Source of the DNA: Brevundimonas denitrificans
GTDB taxonomy: Bacteria > Pseudomonadota > Alphaproteobacteria > Caulobacterales > Caulobacteraceae
Assembly: GCF_030160755.1 (NCBI RefSeq)
Contig: NZ_BSOY01000007.1
Coordinates: 1-64,000, forward strand
Length of the DNA stretch: 64,000 nucleotides
Direction of reading: 5' to 3'
Shown here: piece by piece, positions 35,799 through 43,994 of the stretch
Numbering within the stretch: the first letter of the stretch is position 1
Layout of the letters: every line of letters starts with the position of its first letter
Program-made: the position numbers and the translations under genes
The notes under the pieces: generated by a model
Databases searched by the model: none
Told to the model about the DNA's origin: nothing
Seen by the model: the letters and a program-made list of their open reading frames with translations, nothing else

Positions 35799-36521
35799 CT
35801 AGTCCTTGGTGATATCGAAGGCGAAGTCGAACGTCTCGCCCGCCACTTCGACGATGAAGTTTGTGGGCAGCGCGCCCGCTTCGGGGAATACCACGCGGTC
35901 CGAAATCACCTGCCCGCCGAAGGAGGTGTCCGGATCGATGGTCGTGGTCTGCAAGACGCTGCCGCTCAGCGACGTCAGGGTGTTGTCCAGATTGGCGCTG
36001 ATGTTGTTCATCTGGTTAGCCGCGCCGGCGACAGCGACAGAACTGGCGACGGCTTGAGCCGCATAGTTGGTAGCGACCGTGTTGTAGGTCCCATAGGGCG
36101 TCACCGTCGTGCTGCGGTAGGTAGGCCCCGAAGAGGCGGCGGCGGCGCTGGCGGCGCCGGCCAGAGCCGTCAGCACCAGCGCGGTGGTCGCGTCGTTCCT
36201 GGCCATGCGCTCAAGCTCGGCATAGGTGAAGACGCGAACCGGAGCGCCGAGAGCGGAGACGGAGACGTTTTCAACGCCGAAGTTCATGGCGGTGTCGCCG
36301 CGATTGAACACAGCCACGGCGAAGATCAAACGACCTTTCTCATTCGGACCAAACGAGGTGACCTGCACCGTGGCGTTCCGGCCATCAGCCTGGGTCGTGG
36401 CGACCCCTTGAACGTAACGGATCGTCTGGCCAGCAGTCGGGCGCGGCGTCGACGTATAGGTCGACGCGCAGGCGGATACGGACATGGCGGCACAAACCGC
36501 CAAGGCGACAGCGTATTTCAT
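35799..36521 (-). CDS. hypothetical lipoprotein, 240 aa
   Basis: Signal MKYAVALAVCAAMSVSAC (lipobox VSAC). The mature part has a beta-rich first half (GQTIRYVQGVATTQADGRNATVQVTSFGPNEKGRLIFAVAVFNRGDTAMNFGVENVSVSALGAPVRVFTYAELERMARND), an Ala-rich helical stretch (TTALVLTALAGAASAAAASSG), and a Thr/Ser-rich second half. ATG 36521 has GGAGGGGG about eight bases upstream. It is less GC-extreme than neighbours and lies between the truncated and intact copies of a duplicated module. No family recognised. Confidence 0.75.
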   Translation of the reverse strand: MKYAVALAVCAAMSVSACASTYTSTPRPTAGQTIRYVQGVATTQADGRNATVQVTSFGPNEKGRLIFAVAVFNRGDTAMNFGVENVSVSALGAPVRVFTYAELERMARNDATTALVLTALAGAASAAAASSGPTYRSTTVTPYGTYNTVATNYAAQAVASSVAVAGAANQMNNISANLDNTLTSLSGSVLQTTTIDPDTSFGGQVISDRVVFPEAGALPTNFIVEVAGETFDFAFDITKD

Positions 36522-36620
36522 TTGAGGAGCCCCCTCCAGGGCCGGGCAATGCACCAGACCTGAGTACTGCATAGGTTCTAGCGAGGGTGGTGTCGAGCAA
36601 TGGTTACAATCGAGACACAC

Positions 36621-36896
36621 TCACGTCATCCCCACATCCCCGTACGCCCCATGCGGCCGCACCCAGAAGGTGACCCGGCCCGGGCAGCCCATCCGGCGGC
36701 AGGTCGTGGCGCGGCCCCACAGGACGAAGCCCGGGCCGCGTTCGCGGGCGATGCGTTTCAGGTCGGCGCGGATGCGCAGCTCGCACAGGTCGCACTCGGT
36801 ATAGACCAGCCAGCGGTTGGCCAGGATGGCGCCGACCGTGGGGCCCGCCTCTCTCCAGTCGCCCGCCGTGTAGCGGTCGTGATTACGGCGGCTCAT
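36621..36896 (-). CDS. zinc-ribbon-like hypothetical protein, 91 aa
   Basis: Starts MSRRNHDRYTAGDWREAGPTVGAILANRWLVYTECDLCELRIRADL. Two cysteine pairs, ECDLC and TTCRRMGCPG, are separated by about 28 residues, consistent with a zinc ribbon. A basic middle (RIRADLKRIARERGPGF) could contact nucleic acid. ATG 36896 starts 12 bases after the stop of the upstream small gene, so the two form an operon. A 96%-identical truncated duplicate lies at 35529. Function unknown. Confidence 0.72.
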   Translation of the reverse strand: MSRRNHDRYTAGDWREAGPTVGAILANRWLVYTECDLCELRIRADLKRIARERGPGFVLWGRATTCRRMGCPGRVTFWVRPHGAYGDVGMT

Positions 36897-36908
36897 GGTG
36901 GTGGGGCG

Positions 36909-37118
36909 CTATCGCTCGGCCCGCGGGGCCTCGCTGCTTGAGCGCCAGCCGATCGCCCGCAGCTCCATCCGCGCCGCCTGCTGCAGCAGGACGCCGGGGC
37001 AGGCGCGCTCGATCTCGGACAGCAGGGTGTGGATGCCGGCGCGGCCGTCGGCGCTGGTCAGGTCGAGGCCCTCCAGGGCCTCCAGCAGGCGGGCGGTCGG
37101 GTCGTCGGGCGTCATCAT
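36909..37118 (-). CDS. hypothetical small protein, 69 aa
   Basis: Acidic helical N-terminal half (MMTPDDPTARLLEALEGLDLTSADGR) followed by IHTLLSEIERACPGVLLQQAARMELRAIGWRSSSEAPRAER. No domain recognised. ATG 37118 has GAGGA six bases upstream. It is the first gene of a two-gene unit with the zinc-ribbon protein; a degenerate duplicate of the C-terminal part is at 35373-35525. Confidence 0.65.
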   Translation of the reverse strand: MMTPDDPTARLLEALEGLDLTSADGRAGIHTLLSEIERACPGVLLQQAARMELRAIGWRSSSEAPRAER

Positions 37119-37567
37119 CTGTTGTCCTCTTTCCGTAACGCCGACCCGGGATGATCCAGCCCGCCCGGGCGGGCGGAGTCAATCGGAACGTTCGTGATTT
37201 GTTCTTTTTAGCCACAGCGTCGGCCCTGCCCCCTCCGGCCCTTCGGGCCACCTCCCCGTCGGGGGCGGAAACAGTGTCTTCCCGCCCCCTATAATCCCGC
37301 CCCTTTCAACCCCGAAAGGCACCCTCCCGACCCCTGATCCGCCGCCGCGCACCACCGCCAACCCACCATACCCCGGCCCCGGGGTATAATGCGGTCCGGG
37401 GCGGCCAAAGGCCCGCCCCGCCTGACCGGTCTTTGACATCGCCGCCCTGAAACCCCGCCCGACCGCTCCAGGCCGAAGCGGATTGTCAGCATATTGACGC
37501 TGCTCACCGACGCGCGCCGCCTGTCCTGAATTTTTTCCCCCGCCGACCGTGCCTTTCCGCCCCTTCC
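37119..37567. other. intergenic region without a convincing gene
   Basis: The 449 bp between the small-protein gene and the nonamer array hold C/G-rich runs with little coding bias. A 20-bp palindrome at 37368-37387 has arms ATACCCCGG and CCGGGGTAT with CC between. A second inverted pair, GGGGGCGGAA...TTCCCGCCCCC, lies near 37260-37287. An open frame at 37179-37439 (minus) exists but is Gly/Pro-rich and spans both palindromes, so I do not call it a gene. Confidence 0.5.
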
Positions 37568-37636
37568 GGACGCATCGGACGGAGTGGACGCAGTGGACGC
37601 ATCGGACGCTTCGGACGCTTCGGACGCTTCGGACGG
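37568..37636. repeat. tandem nonamer array (GGACGCTTC type), 7.7 units
   Basis: Units in order: GGACGCATC, GGACGGAGT, GGACGCAGT, GGACGCATC, then GGACGCTTC three times and GGACGG. The last three full copies are identical, which suggests recent expansion. It ends 41 bp before the flavoprotein start, followed by TATTTTTT. Confidence 0.85.
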
Positions 37637-37677
37637 TATTTTTTCAACCGGACCCGGCCCGTGCTAATCCCCCCGCC

Positions 37678-38892
37678 ATGACCCCCCAGTCCGTGGATGT
37701 CCTGATCGTCGGCGCCGGCGCGGCCGGGATGATGTGCGCCATCGAGGCCGGGCGGCGCGGGCGCTCGGTCCGCCTCCTCGACCACGCCCGGGCGCCGGGC
37801 GAGAAGATCCGCATCTCCGGCGGCGGCCGCTGCAACTTCACCAACACCGGGACCGGCCCCGCCAACTTCCTCGGCGAGAACCCGCGGTTCGCGACCTCGG
37901 CCCTGAAGCGGTTCAGCCAGCACGACTTCGTCAAACGCGTCGACCGCGCCGGCATCGCCTGGCACGAAAAGACCCTGGGCCAGCTGTTCTGCGACGACAG
38001 CGCGAAACAGATCATCCGCATGCTGACCGACGACATGCGGGCGGCGGGCGTGGTCCTGTCGCTGGGCGTCTCGGTCGAGCGGGTCGCGCGCGTCGCCGAC
38101 GGCTTCGAGGCCGCCCTGTCCGACGGGACCACGGTCCGCAGCCGCGCGCTGGTCCTGGCCACCGGCGGCAAGTCGATCCCCAGGATGGGGGCCACCGGCT
38201 GGGCCTATGACGCCGCCCGCCAGTTCGGCCTGCGCGTCACCGACACCCGCCCGGCCCTGGTCCCCCTGACCTTCGAGGCCGGCCTGCTGGAGACGCTGAA
38301 ACCCCTCGCCGGCGTCGCCGTGGATGTCAGCGTCACCGCCGTCCCGGCCTCAAGTAGCCCGAAGGGCGATAGGCCAACCTTCAATGAGGCCATGCTCTTC
38401 ACCCACCGCGGCCTGTCGGGCCCCGCCATCCTCCAGATTTCGAGCTACTGGCGCGAGGGCGAGGCCATCACCGTCGCCATGGCCCCCGGCGAGGACCTCT
38501 ACGCCCGCCTCAAGGCCGCCAAGGAAGAGAACGGCAAGCAGATGGTCCACACGGCGCTGGGCCACATCATCCCCCGCCGCCTCGCCGAAAGCGTCTGCGA
38601 CCGCGAAGGGATCAAGGGCAAGCTGGCCGAGGTCGGCGACAAGACCCTGCGCCGCCTCGACGCCGCCGTGAACGGCTGGACCGTCAAGCCCGTCGGCTCC
38701 GAAGGCTACCGCACCGCCGAGGTCACCCTGGGCGGCGTAGCCACCGACCAGCTGGACCAGCAGACCATGGCCGCGAAGGAGGTCCCCGGCCTCTACGTCA
38801 TCGGCGAGGCCGCCGACATCACCGGCTGGCTCGGCGGCTACAATTTCCAGTGGGCCTGGTCGTCGGGTTGGGCCGCCGGGCAGGTGTGCTAG
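37678..38892 (+). CDS. HI0933/YhiN-family flavoprotein
   Basis: 404 residues. FAD-binding VGAGAAGMMCAIEAGRRGRSVRLLDH at the N-terminus, the family signature PGEKIRISGGGRCNFTN, ALVLATGGKSIPRMGATGWAYDAARQ, TFNEAMLFTHRGLSGPAILQISSYW and the closing GLYVIGEAADITGWLGGYNFQWAWSSGWAAGQ. BaiN/RdsA-type oxidoreductases; substrate unknown. ATG 37678 is chosen because upstream in-frame codons only translate the nonamer array (THRTLRTLRTLR). trmD follows after 10 bp. Confidence 0.93.
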   Translation: MTPQSVDVLIVGAGAAGMMCAIEAGRRGRSVRLLDHARAPGEKIRISGGGRCNFTNTGTGPANFLGENPRFATSALKRFSQHDFVKRVDRAGIAWHEKTLGQLFCDDSAKQIIRMLTDDMRAAGVVLSLGVSVERVARVADGFEAALSDGTTVRSRALVLATGGKSIPRMGATGWAYDAARQFGLRVTDTRPALVPLTFEAGLLETLKPLAGVAVDVSVTAVPASSSPKGDRPTFNEAMLFTHRGLSGPAILQISSYWREGEAITVAMAPGEDLYARLKAAKEENGKQMVHTALGHIIPRRLAESVCDREGIKGKLAEVGDKTLRRLDAAVNGWTVKPVGSEGYRTAEVTLGGVATDQLDQQTMAAKEVPGLYVIGEAADITGWLGGYNFQWAWSSGWAAGQVC

Positions 38893-38902
38893 GAGACCCG
38901 CC

Positions 38903-39667
38903 ATGACCGCCCGCCCGCCCTTCACCGCCACCGTCCTGACCATGTTCCCCGAGGCCTTTCCGGGCCCGCTGGGCGTCTCGCTGATCGGCACGGCGTGGCG
39001 TGAGCGCGGGCTCTGGAGCCTTGATACGGTTGACATTCGGGCCTTTTCCACAGATACGCGCGGCTTCCTGGACGACACCCCCGCGGGGGGCGGGCCGGGA
39101 GCCGTGCTGAAAGCGGACGTGGTGGCCAGGGCGCTCGACAGCGTTTCGGGCCCGCCCCGGCCGCTTTTGTACATGAGCGCCCGGGGTCGGCCCCTGACCC
39201 AGGCGCGCGTCAAGGAATGGGCCAAAGCGGACGGGATCACCGTCCTCTGCGGCCGGTTCGAGGGGGTGGACCAGCGCGTGCTCGACGCGCGCGGGTTCGA
39301 GGAGGTCTCCGTCGGGGACGCGGTGCTCGCCGGCGGCGAGGCGGCGGCCATGGTGGTGATCGAGGCGTGCGTACGACTGATCCCCGGAGTGCTGGGCCAG
39401 GCCGAGAGCCTGAGTTCGGAGAGCTTCGAGGACGGCCTTCTGGAGCATCCGCAGTACACGCGACCGCGGACGTTCGAGGGGCTGGAGATACCCGAGGTTC
39501 TGCTGTCCGGAGACCATAAAAAGGTCGCCGCATGGCGCGAAGAGCAGCGGCGACTGACGACCCGGGAACGACGGCCAGACCTCTGGGCGGCTTACCCGGA
39601 CAAGACCCATGCGGGCCCCGAGCCCGCCAAATCACAGGTAAAGAGCGCAAAAGCTCGAGGAGAATAG
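38903..39667 (+). CDS. trmD: tRNA (guanine37-N1)-methyltransferase
   Basis: 254 residues, SPOUT fold with [35 protein letters not shown], the knot segments [11 protein letters not shown] and [55 protein letters not shown]. The C-terminal tail beyond residue 230 ([21 protein letters not shown]) is longer than in E. coli. Methylates G37 next to the anticodon. Followed by rplS two bases later, a conserved pairing; the usual upstream rpsP/rimM are not here. Confidence 0.96.
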   Translation: MTARPPFTATVLTMFPEAFPGPLGVSLIGTAWRERGLWSLDTVDIRAFSTDTRGFLDDTPAGGGPGAVLKADVVARALDSVSGPPRPLLYMSARGRPLTQARVKEWAKADGITVLCGRFEGVDQRVLDARGFEEVSVGDAVLAGGEAAAMVVIEACVRLIPGVLGQAESLSSESFEDGLLEHPQYTRPRTFEGLEIPEVLLSGDHKKVAAWREEQRRLTTRERRPDLWAAYPDKTHAGPEPAKSQVKSAKARGE

Positions 39668-39668
39668 A

Positions 39669-40097
39669 ATGAACATCCTGCAGACGATCGAAGCCGAAGA
39701 AAAAGCCCGCCTGATCGAAAAACGCGCGATCCCCGACTTCCAGCCCGGCGACACCCTGCGCGTCATGGTCAAGATCAAGGAAGGCGAGCGCGAACGCATC
39801 CAGGCCTTCGAGGGCGTCTGCATCGCCCGCGCCGGCGGCGGCGTGAACGAGAATTTCACCGTCCGGAAGATCTCCTTCGGCGAAGGCGTGGAGCGGGTCT
39901 TCCCGATCCTGTCGCCGAACATCGACGCCATCGAGGTCAAGCGCCGCGGCGTCGTCCGGCGCGCCAAGCTCTATTACCTGCGCGACCGTCGCGGCAAGTC
40001 CGCCCGGATCGCCGAGAAGCAGACGGTCCGTCCGGTCAAGGGCGTCGTGGTCCCGGAAACCGGCGCCGCCCAGAAGGCCGACGACACCGAAGCCTGA
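39669..40097 (+). CDS. rplS: 50S ribosomal protein L19
   Basis: 142 residues, [39 protein letters not shown] and the family block [49 protein letters not shown]. The C-terminal ~25 residues ([24 protein letters not shown]) are an alphaproteobacterial extension. The ATG has AGGAG in the trmD 3' end. A strong terminator follows. Confidence 0.97.
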   Translation: MNILQTIEAEEKARLIEKRAIPDFQPGDTLRVMVKIKEGERERIQAFEGVCIARAGGGVNENFTVRKISFGEGVERVFPILSPNIDAIEVKRRGVVRRAKLYYLRDRRGKSARIAEKQTVRPVKGVVVPETGAAQKADDTEA

Positions 40098-40121
40098 GCC
40101 GCTTCGTTTCGCTGAAATAAC

Positions 40122-40152
40122 AAAGGCCCCGGCGCAACCGCCGGGGCCTTTT
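40122..40152 (+). terminator. intrinsic terminator of trmD-rplS
   Basis: A 13-bp stem AAAGGCCCCGGCG / CGCCGGGGCCTTT with loop CAAC, ending in a T-rich tract. It starts 25 bp after the rplS stop. Confidence 0.93.
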
Positions 40153-40200
40153 GGTTTGGGCGACACCCGCAACCGGAGATGAAGACGCAGCGCCGGTTGA

Positions 40201-43200
40201 TCAGACGAAGAAGCCGTCGGCATCCCAGCCGCCGCCCACCCGGTCAGGAAGCAGCGGCGCCAGGACCCTGTTTCCGAAGGGCTCAGGGCCGTCCGGACCC
40301 GCACGGCTCTGCCCGCCGGACACAGGCGTCTCCGCCGCCTCCCCGGTTCCCGGGAGCACCCAGGGCTCCGGCCCGCTCTTGCCTCCGGACTCGACGATCA
40401 GGGGCGGCTGCACCAGGGGCTCATCGTACATCCGGCCGAGATCCCAAAGGGTTCCGTCGCCGAACTGGATGACCTCGATGCTCGTCAGGCGGTCCGTGCC
40501 GTCCACGCCCTTCAGGATGAAGTCGTCGCCGTCCCGCAGCAGGACATAGTTCGAAGCGGCGCCGCTGGCGTGAAGGCGGTCCGTTCCGGCGCCGCCATCG
40601 ATCAGGTCGTCGCCGGCGCCCCCGTCGAGGCTGTCGTCGCCGTCCTGACCGAACAGGGTGTCGTCGTCCGCCCCGCCCCGGAGCTGGTCCGCGCCCCCCG
40701 CGCCGAAAAGGGTGTCCTTGCCGGCCGAAGCGACCAGTTCATCATTCGCATTTTCGCCGAACAGCTGATCATTGCCCGCCGTATCCGAAAGATAAACGCC
40801 CCCGCCGGGCTGCATGATCCAGGTCTGGTCTCCGAACAGAATGCGCTCGATGCCGGTGAGCAGATAGCTGGCGCTCTGATCCTGAACGAGAACGAGACCG
40901 CCGTACTGAACCAACTGGTAGTTCCCACGGCCGGCGCCGAAGACGACGGTGTCGATCCCCGCGCCACCGTCGATGAGGTCATGGCCCCTCTCCGGCGTGA
41001 TGATGTCGTCGCCTCCGGAGCCGAAAATGATGTCGTCGCCCCATGTGCCTGCGATCGCGCCGCCTCCGGCGGGGGCCGTCAGGGTCGGCACTACAGGGTT
41101 TCCGGCGATGTCGTAGACGCCATCGGTGAAGCAGAGGAACTCGACCCCGATGAGGGTATCGGTCCCGTCCGGTCCGGCGACCGTGGTCGCGCCGCCGGAG
41201 ACGCCGAGGACATAGCTGGACCGAAGACCGGAGAAGAGGGCGAAGTCCGGGTCGGCGCCGCCGTTCAGGCTGTCGTTTCCGGCGTGGCCGAACAGAAAAT
41301 CCCGGCCCGTCCCGCCATCCAACAGGTCATCGCCGGCGCCGCCCAGGAGTCTGTCGTCGCCGACGTCGCCGGACAGATGGTCAGCTCCGTCCCCGCCATT
41401 CAGCTGGTTCACGCCGAAGCCGCCGACGAGGACATCGTTGTGGTTTGAGCCGTTCAGATTGGCGATGGACATCAGATAGTCGCGACCGGATCCGACAGTG
41501 TCCTGCCAGCCGTCGATCCTGAGATCGACCCTGACCCCGATCGTGGCCTCACTGTAGTCGGCGGTGTCCACGCCCGCCCCGCCTCCGCCGTAGATTTGAT
41601 CGTCGCCGGCGCCACCTTGCAGCCAGTCGTGCAGGTTGGACCCGCGGACGTCATCGTCGCCGTCCCCACCATAGGTCCGGCCGTAACTTGCGGCGTACAG
41701 ACGGTCGTTGCCGGCCCCGCCGTCGATCTCGGCCCAACCGGCCTGGACCGCGCTGATCGCATCGTCTCCATCGCCGCCGTAGAGCCGGGCGGTGATCCCC
41801 AACGCAACAATGCTGTCGTTGCCCGCACCGCCATAGACGGTGTCGTCGCCGCTGAAGGTGTCGATGGTGTCGTCGCCGTCGCCGCCGTGGATCACGTCGT
41901 CGCCCATGTCGCCGTAGAGCAGGTCGCCGCCGCCGCCGCCGTGGATGACATCAGCGCCGAAACCGCCCCGGATCAGCTCTCCTTCCTCGCCGCCATGGAT
42001 TGTGTCGTTCCCCGCCTGCCCCAACAGGGCGTTGGAACCCGAGCCCCCCTCGATGTAGTCGTCTCCGTCTCCGCCTTGAACGGTGTCGGCCCCCTCATCG
42101 CCGAACAGCCGGTCATTTCCGGCGCCGCCCGACAATGAGTCTTCGTCCGCTCCGCCGTGGATGACGTCATCCGCATCCGACCCGAAAATCCGGTCATCGC
42201 CGGCTCCGCCGGAAAGTCGCCCCCCGCCCGCGTGATCCGTCAGGCGGTCGTCCCCGGCGGCGCCCTCAAGAATGTCATAGCCCGCCCCGCCTTCAAGCAC
42301 GTCGTCGCCCATGGCGCCGTCGAGCTGGTCGTCGCCACCGCCCCCGAGAAGGATGTCGTCGCCCCCCAGCCCGGACAGGATGTCGTTTCCTCCGTGACCG
42401 ACCAGCAGGTCCGCACCGGCGTTGCCGGAATGCTGTCCGCCGAGGTCCGGCGTTCCCCCGCCGGCGCCGGTCGCGAACGCGTTCCACTGCGCCAGGGAGA
42501 AGCCGGCGACACCCCGAACGACGACCGTTCCACCAGCATGGACCAGGCTGGTGTCGCCGGCCGTCACGGTCGCCGCGGTGAACGAAGAGCCGGCGAGGGC
42601 GAAGCGGTCGACAGCAGCGTCGAAGCCTTCGAGGATATCAACGCCAGCCTCAAGGCCGAGCACTACGATATCGGCGCCGCTGGCGAGGCGGTAGGTGTCG
42701 GCGCCCCGTCCGCCGAACATCTGGTCACCGCCCTCAGCGATCAGAACATCGTCTCCCTCGCCGCCGACCAGAGTGTCCATGCCGGCGCCGCCCGCGAGGA
42801 TGTCGTCGCCGCCATCGCCGATCAGGATGTCGTCCCCCCCGTCGCCGTGAAGTGCGTCGGAGCCGGCGCCTCCGTGGAGTTCGTCGTCGCCGTCGGCGCC
42901 CCACACCCGGTCGTCCCCCCGACCGGAGAAGGCCCAATCGTCGCCGGCCCCCATATCCAGACCCCCGAGCAGGCGTCCGGTCGCGCCGAGGAAGCGGTCG
43001 GCGCCGTCGACGAAAGTGACGTCGCCCTCGATCAGGCCCTGGTTGAGGATGCGGTCGGAGCCGTAGGTGAAGACGATGTCGCCGCGTATCTCGCCCCGAT
43101 TGTCTATGACATCGTCGCCATTGGGGAACGGTATGAAGGTGCTGCCCGGGACCAGTTCCTTGATGGCGGTGCGTCCGCTGATCAGACCTGTGTTGATAAC

Positions 43201-43905
43201 GAGAGAATCGAACACGCCGGCCGAAATGGTCAGGCCAATGCTGTCATCGAGGCCGTCGATATCGCAGGCGACAATCGACCCACTGTTCAGCAGTTCGGTC
43301 CGGTGGCTCCAGATCAGCATCCCGATGACGGAGCCTGCCCCGGTGACGATGATCTCGCCGGAGTTAACAGCCCGACCGCCGTTGTAGAGCATCGCGCCGT
43401 AGGCGTTGCGCCCGCCCGTCACCTCAATCCGTCCGCTGTTTGAGAAGTCGAAGCCGAACCCGGTATAATCTTCGATCATGAACGCGGCGCCAAAGGTATG
43501 CAGACCCCAGGCGTCGCCGGCGCCGGTCACGGTGAACAGGCCGTCGTTGCGGAAGTCAGGCGTCTGATCGTTACGGGTGTAATATCCGTAGAGGTCCAGT
43601 TCGGTCGCCGACCGTATACGAACCACGCCCGCTTCAGTGTTCCAGAATGACGACTGCCGGTAGCTGCCGCCTGCGTACTGGTCAGTGAAAACGCCGTAGA
43701 GGCCAGAGGGCATGTAGACGCCCCCGCCGTCCAGATCGGCTATGATCTCTCCAGAGTTGATCAGATGCGGGCCCGGGTTGATGCTGGGATGGATATAGCC
43801 GACCGGATAGTCGACCAGCCGTACGCCATACAGGCCGTTGGTGATCTGGACCGTCCGCCCCGGGCCGATCTCTACCATTTCGTCGACGATATCTATCGGC
43901 GGCAT
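40201..43905 (-). CDS. large RTX (hemolysin-type calcium-binding) repeat protein
   Basis: 1234 residues. The first ~290 are beta-helix-like with recurrent NSGEI, NSGSI and NTGLISG turns. From about residue 300 there are dozens of GGxGxDxLxGG nonapeptides (for example GGAGMDTLVGGEGDDVL), in several blocks separated by RTX-type spacer strands (FLGATGRLLGG, DTLIGVEFLCFTDGVYDI). No N-terminal signal is present. The C-terminus ends DADGFFV, an acidic residue then hydrophobics, like type I secretion signals. No type I ABC/MFP genes are within the window. ATG 43905 is preceded by a hairpin that covers the SD. Third-position GC is slightly lower than the neighbours. Confidence 0.9.
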   Translation of the reverse strand: MPPIDIVDEMVEIGPGRTVQITNGLYGVRLVDYPVGYIHPSINPGPHLINSGEIIADLDGGGVYMPSGLYGVFTDQYAGGSYRQSSFWNTEAGVVRIRSATELDLYGYYTRNDQTPDFRNDGLFTVTGAGDAWGLHTFGAAFMIEDYTGFGFDFSNSGRIEVTGGRNAYGAMLYNGGRAVNSGEIIVTGAGSVIGMLIWSHRTELLNSGSIVACDIDGLDDSIGLTISAGVFDSLVINTGLISGRTAIKELVPGSTFIPFPNGDDVIDNRGEIRGDIVFTYGSDRILNQGLIEGDVTFVDGADRFLGATGRLLGGLDMGAGDDWAFSGRGDDRVWGADGDDELHGGAGSDALHGDGGDDILIGDGGDDILAGGAGMDTLVGGEGDDVLIAEGGDQMFGGRGADTYRLASGADIVVLGLEAGVDILEGFDAAVDRFALAGSSFTAATVTAGDTSLVHAGGTVVVRGVAGFSLAQWNAFATGAGGGTPDLGGQHSGNAGADLLVGHGGNDILSGLGGDDILLGGGGDDQLDGAMGDDVLEGGAGYDILEGAAGDDRLTDHAGGGRLSGGAGDDRIFGSDADDVIHGGADEDSLSGGAGNDRLFGDEGADTVQGGDGDDYIEGGSGSNALLGQAGNDTIHGGEEGELIRGGFGADVIHGGGGGDLLYGDMGDDVIHGGDGDDTIDTFSGDDTVYGGAGNDSIVALGITARLYGGDGDDAISAVQAGWAEIDGGAGNDRLYAASYGRTYGGDGDDDVRGSNLHDWLQGGAGDDQIYGGGGAGVDTADYSEATIGVRVDLRIDGWQDTVGSGRDYLMSIANLNGSNHNDVLVGGFGVNQLNGGDGADHLSGDVGDDRLLGGAGDDLLDGGTGRDFLFGHAGNDSLNGGADPDFALFSGLRSSYVLGVSGGATTVAGPDGTDTLIGVEFLCFTDGVYDIAGNPVVPTLTAPAGGGAIAGTWGDDIIFGSGGDDIITPERGHDLIDGGAGIDTVVFGAGRGNYQLVQYGGLVLVQDQSASYLLTGIERILFGDQTWIMQPGGGVYLSDTAGNDQLFGENANDELVASAGKDTLFGAGGADQLRGGADDDTLFGQDGDDSLDGGAGDDLIDGGAGTDRLHASGAASNYVLLRDGDDFILKGVDGTDRLTSIEVIQFGDGTLWDLGRMYDEPLVQPPLIVESGGKSGPEPWVLPGTGEAAETPVSGGQSRAGPDGPEPFGNRVLAPLLPDRVGGGWDADGFFV

Positions 43906-43906
43906 A

Positions 43907-43941
43907 CCCCTACCCCTCTACTCAAGATAGAAGGGTAGGGG
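43907..43941 (-). promoter_or_regulatory. 14-bp hairpin covering the SD of the RTX gene
   Basis: In the mRNA sense, CCCCTACCCTTCTA pairs with TAGAGGGGTAGGGG (one T-G wobble, otherwise perfect) around the loop TCTTGAG. The 3' arm contains the SD (GAGGGG, seven bases before the ATG) and ends one base before the start codon. When folded, ribosome access should be blocked. Confidence 0.72.
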
Positions 43942-43994
43942 TCAAGACACGCCTCGGGCAAGCCCTCCCGGAGCGGGAGGTGTGCACAGCCCTG

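Noticed and set aside
37179-37439. 86-codon minus-strand frame
   Set aside because: Gly/Pro-rich, spans two palindromes and has no SD.
37568-37636. Possible CRISPR array
   Set aside because: Units are contiguous nonamers with no spacers and no cas genes are near.
41596-43443. Open frames on the plus strand opposite the RTX gene, rich in Val/Ala/Asp
   Set aside because: Their regular composition mirrors the nonapeptide repeats of the RTX protein on the other strand.
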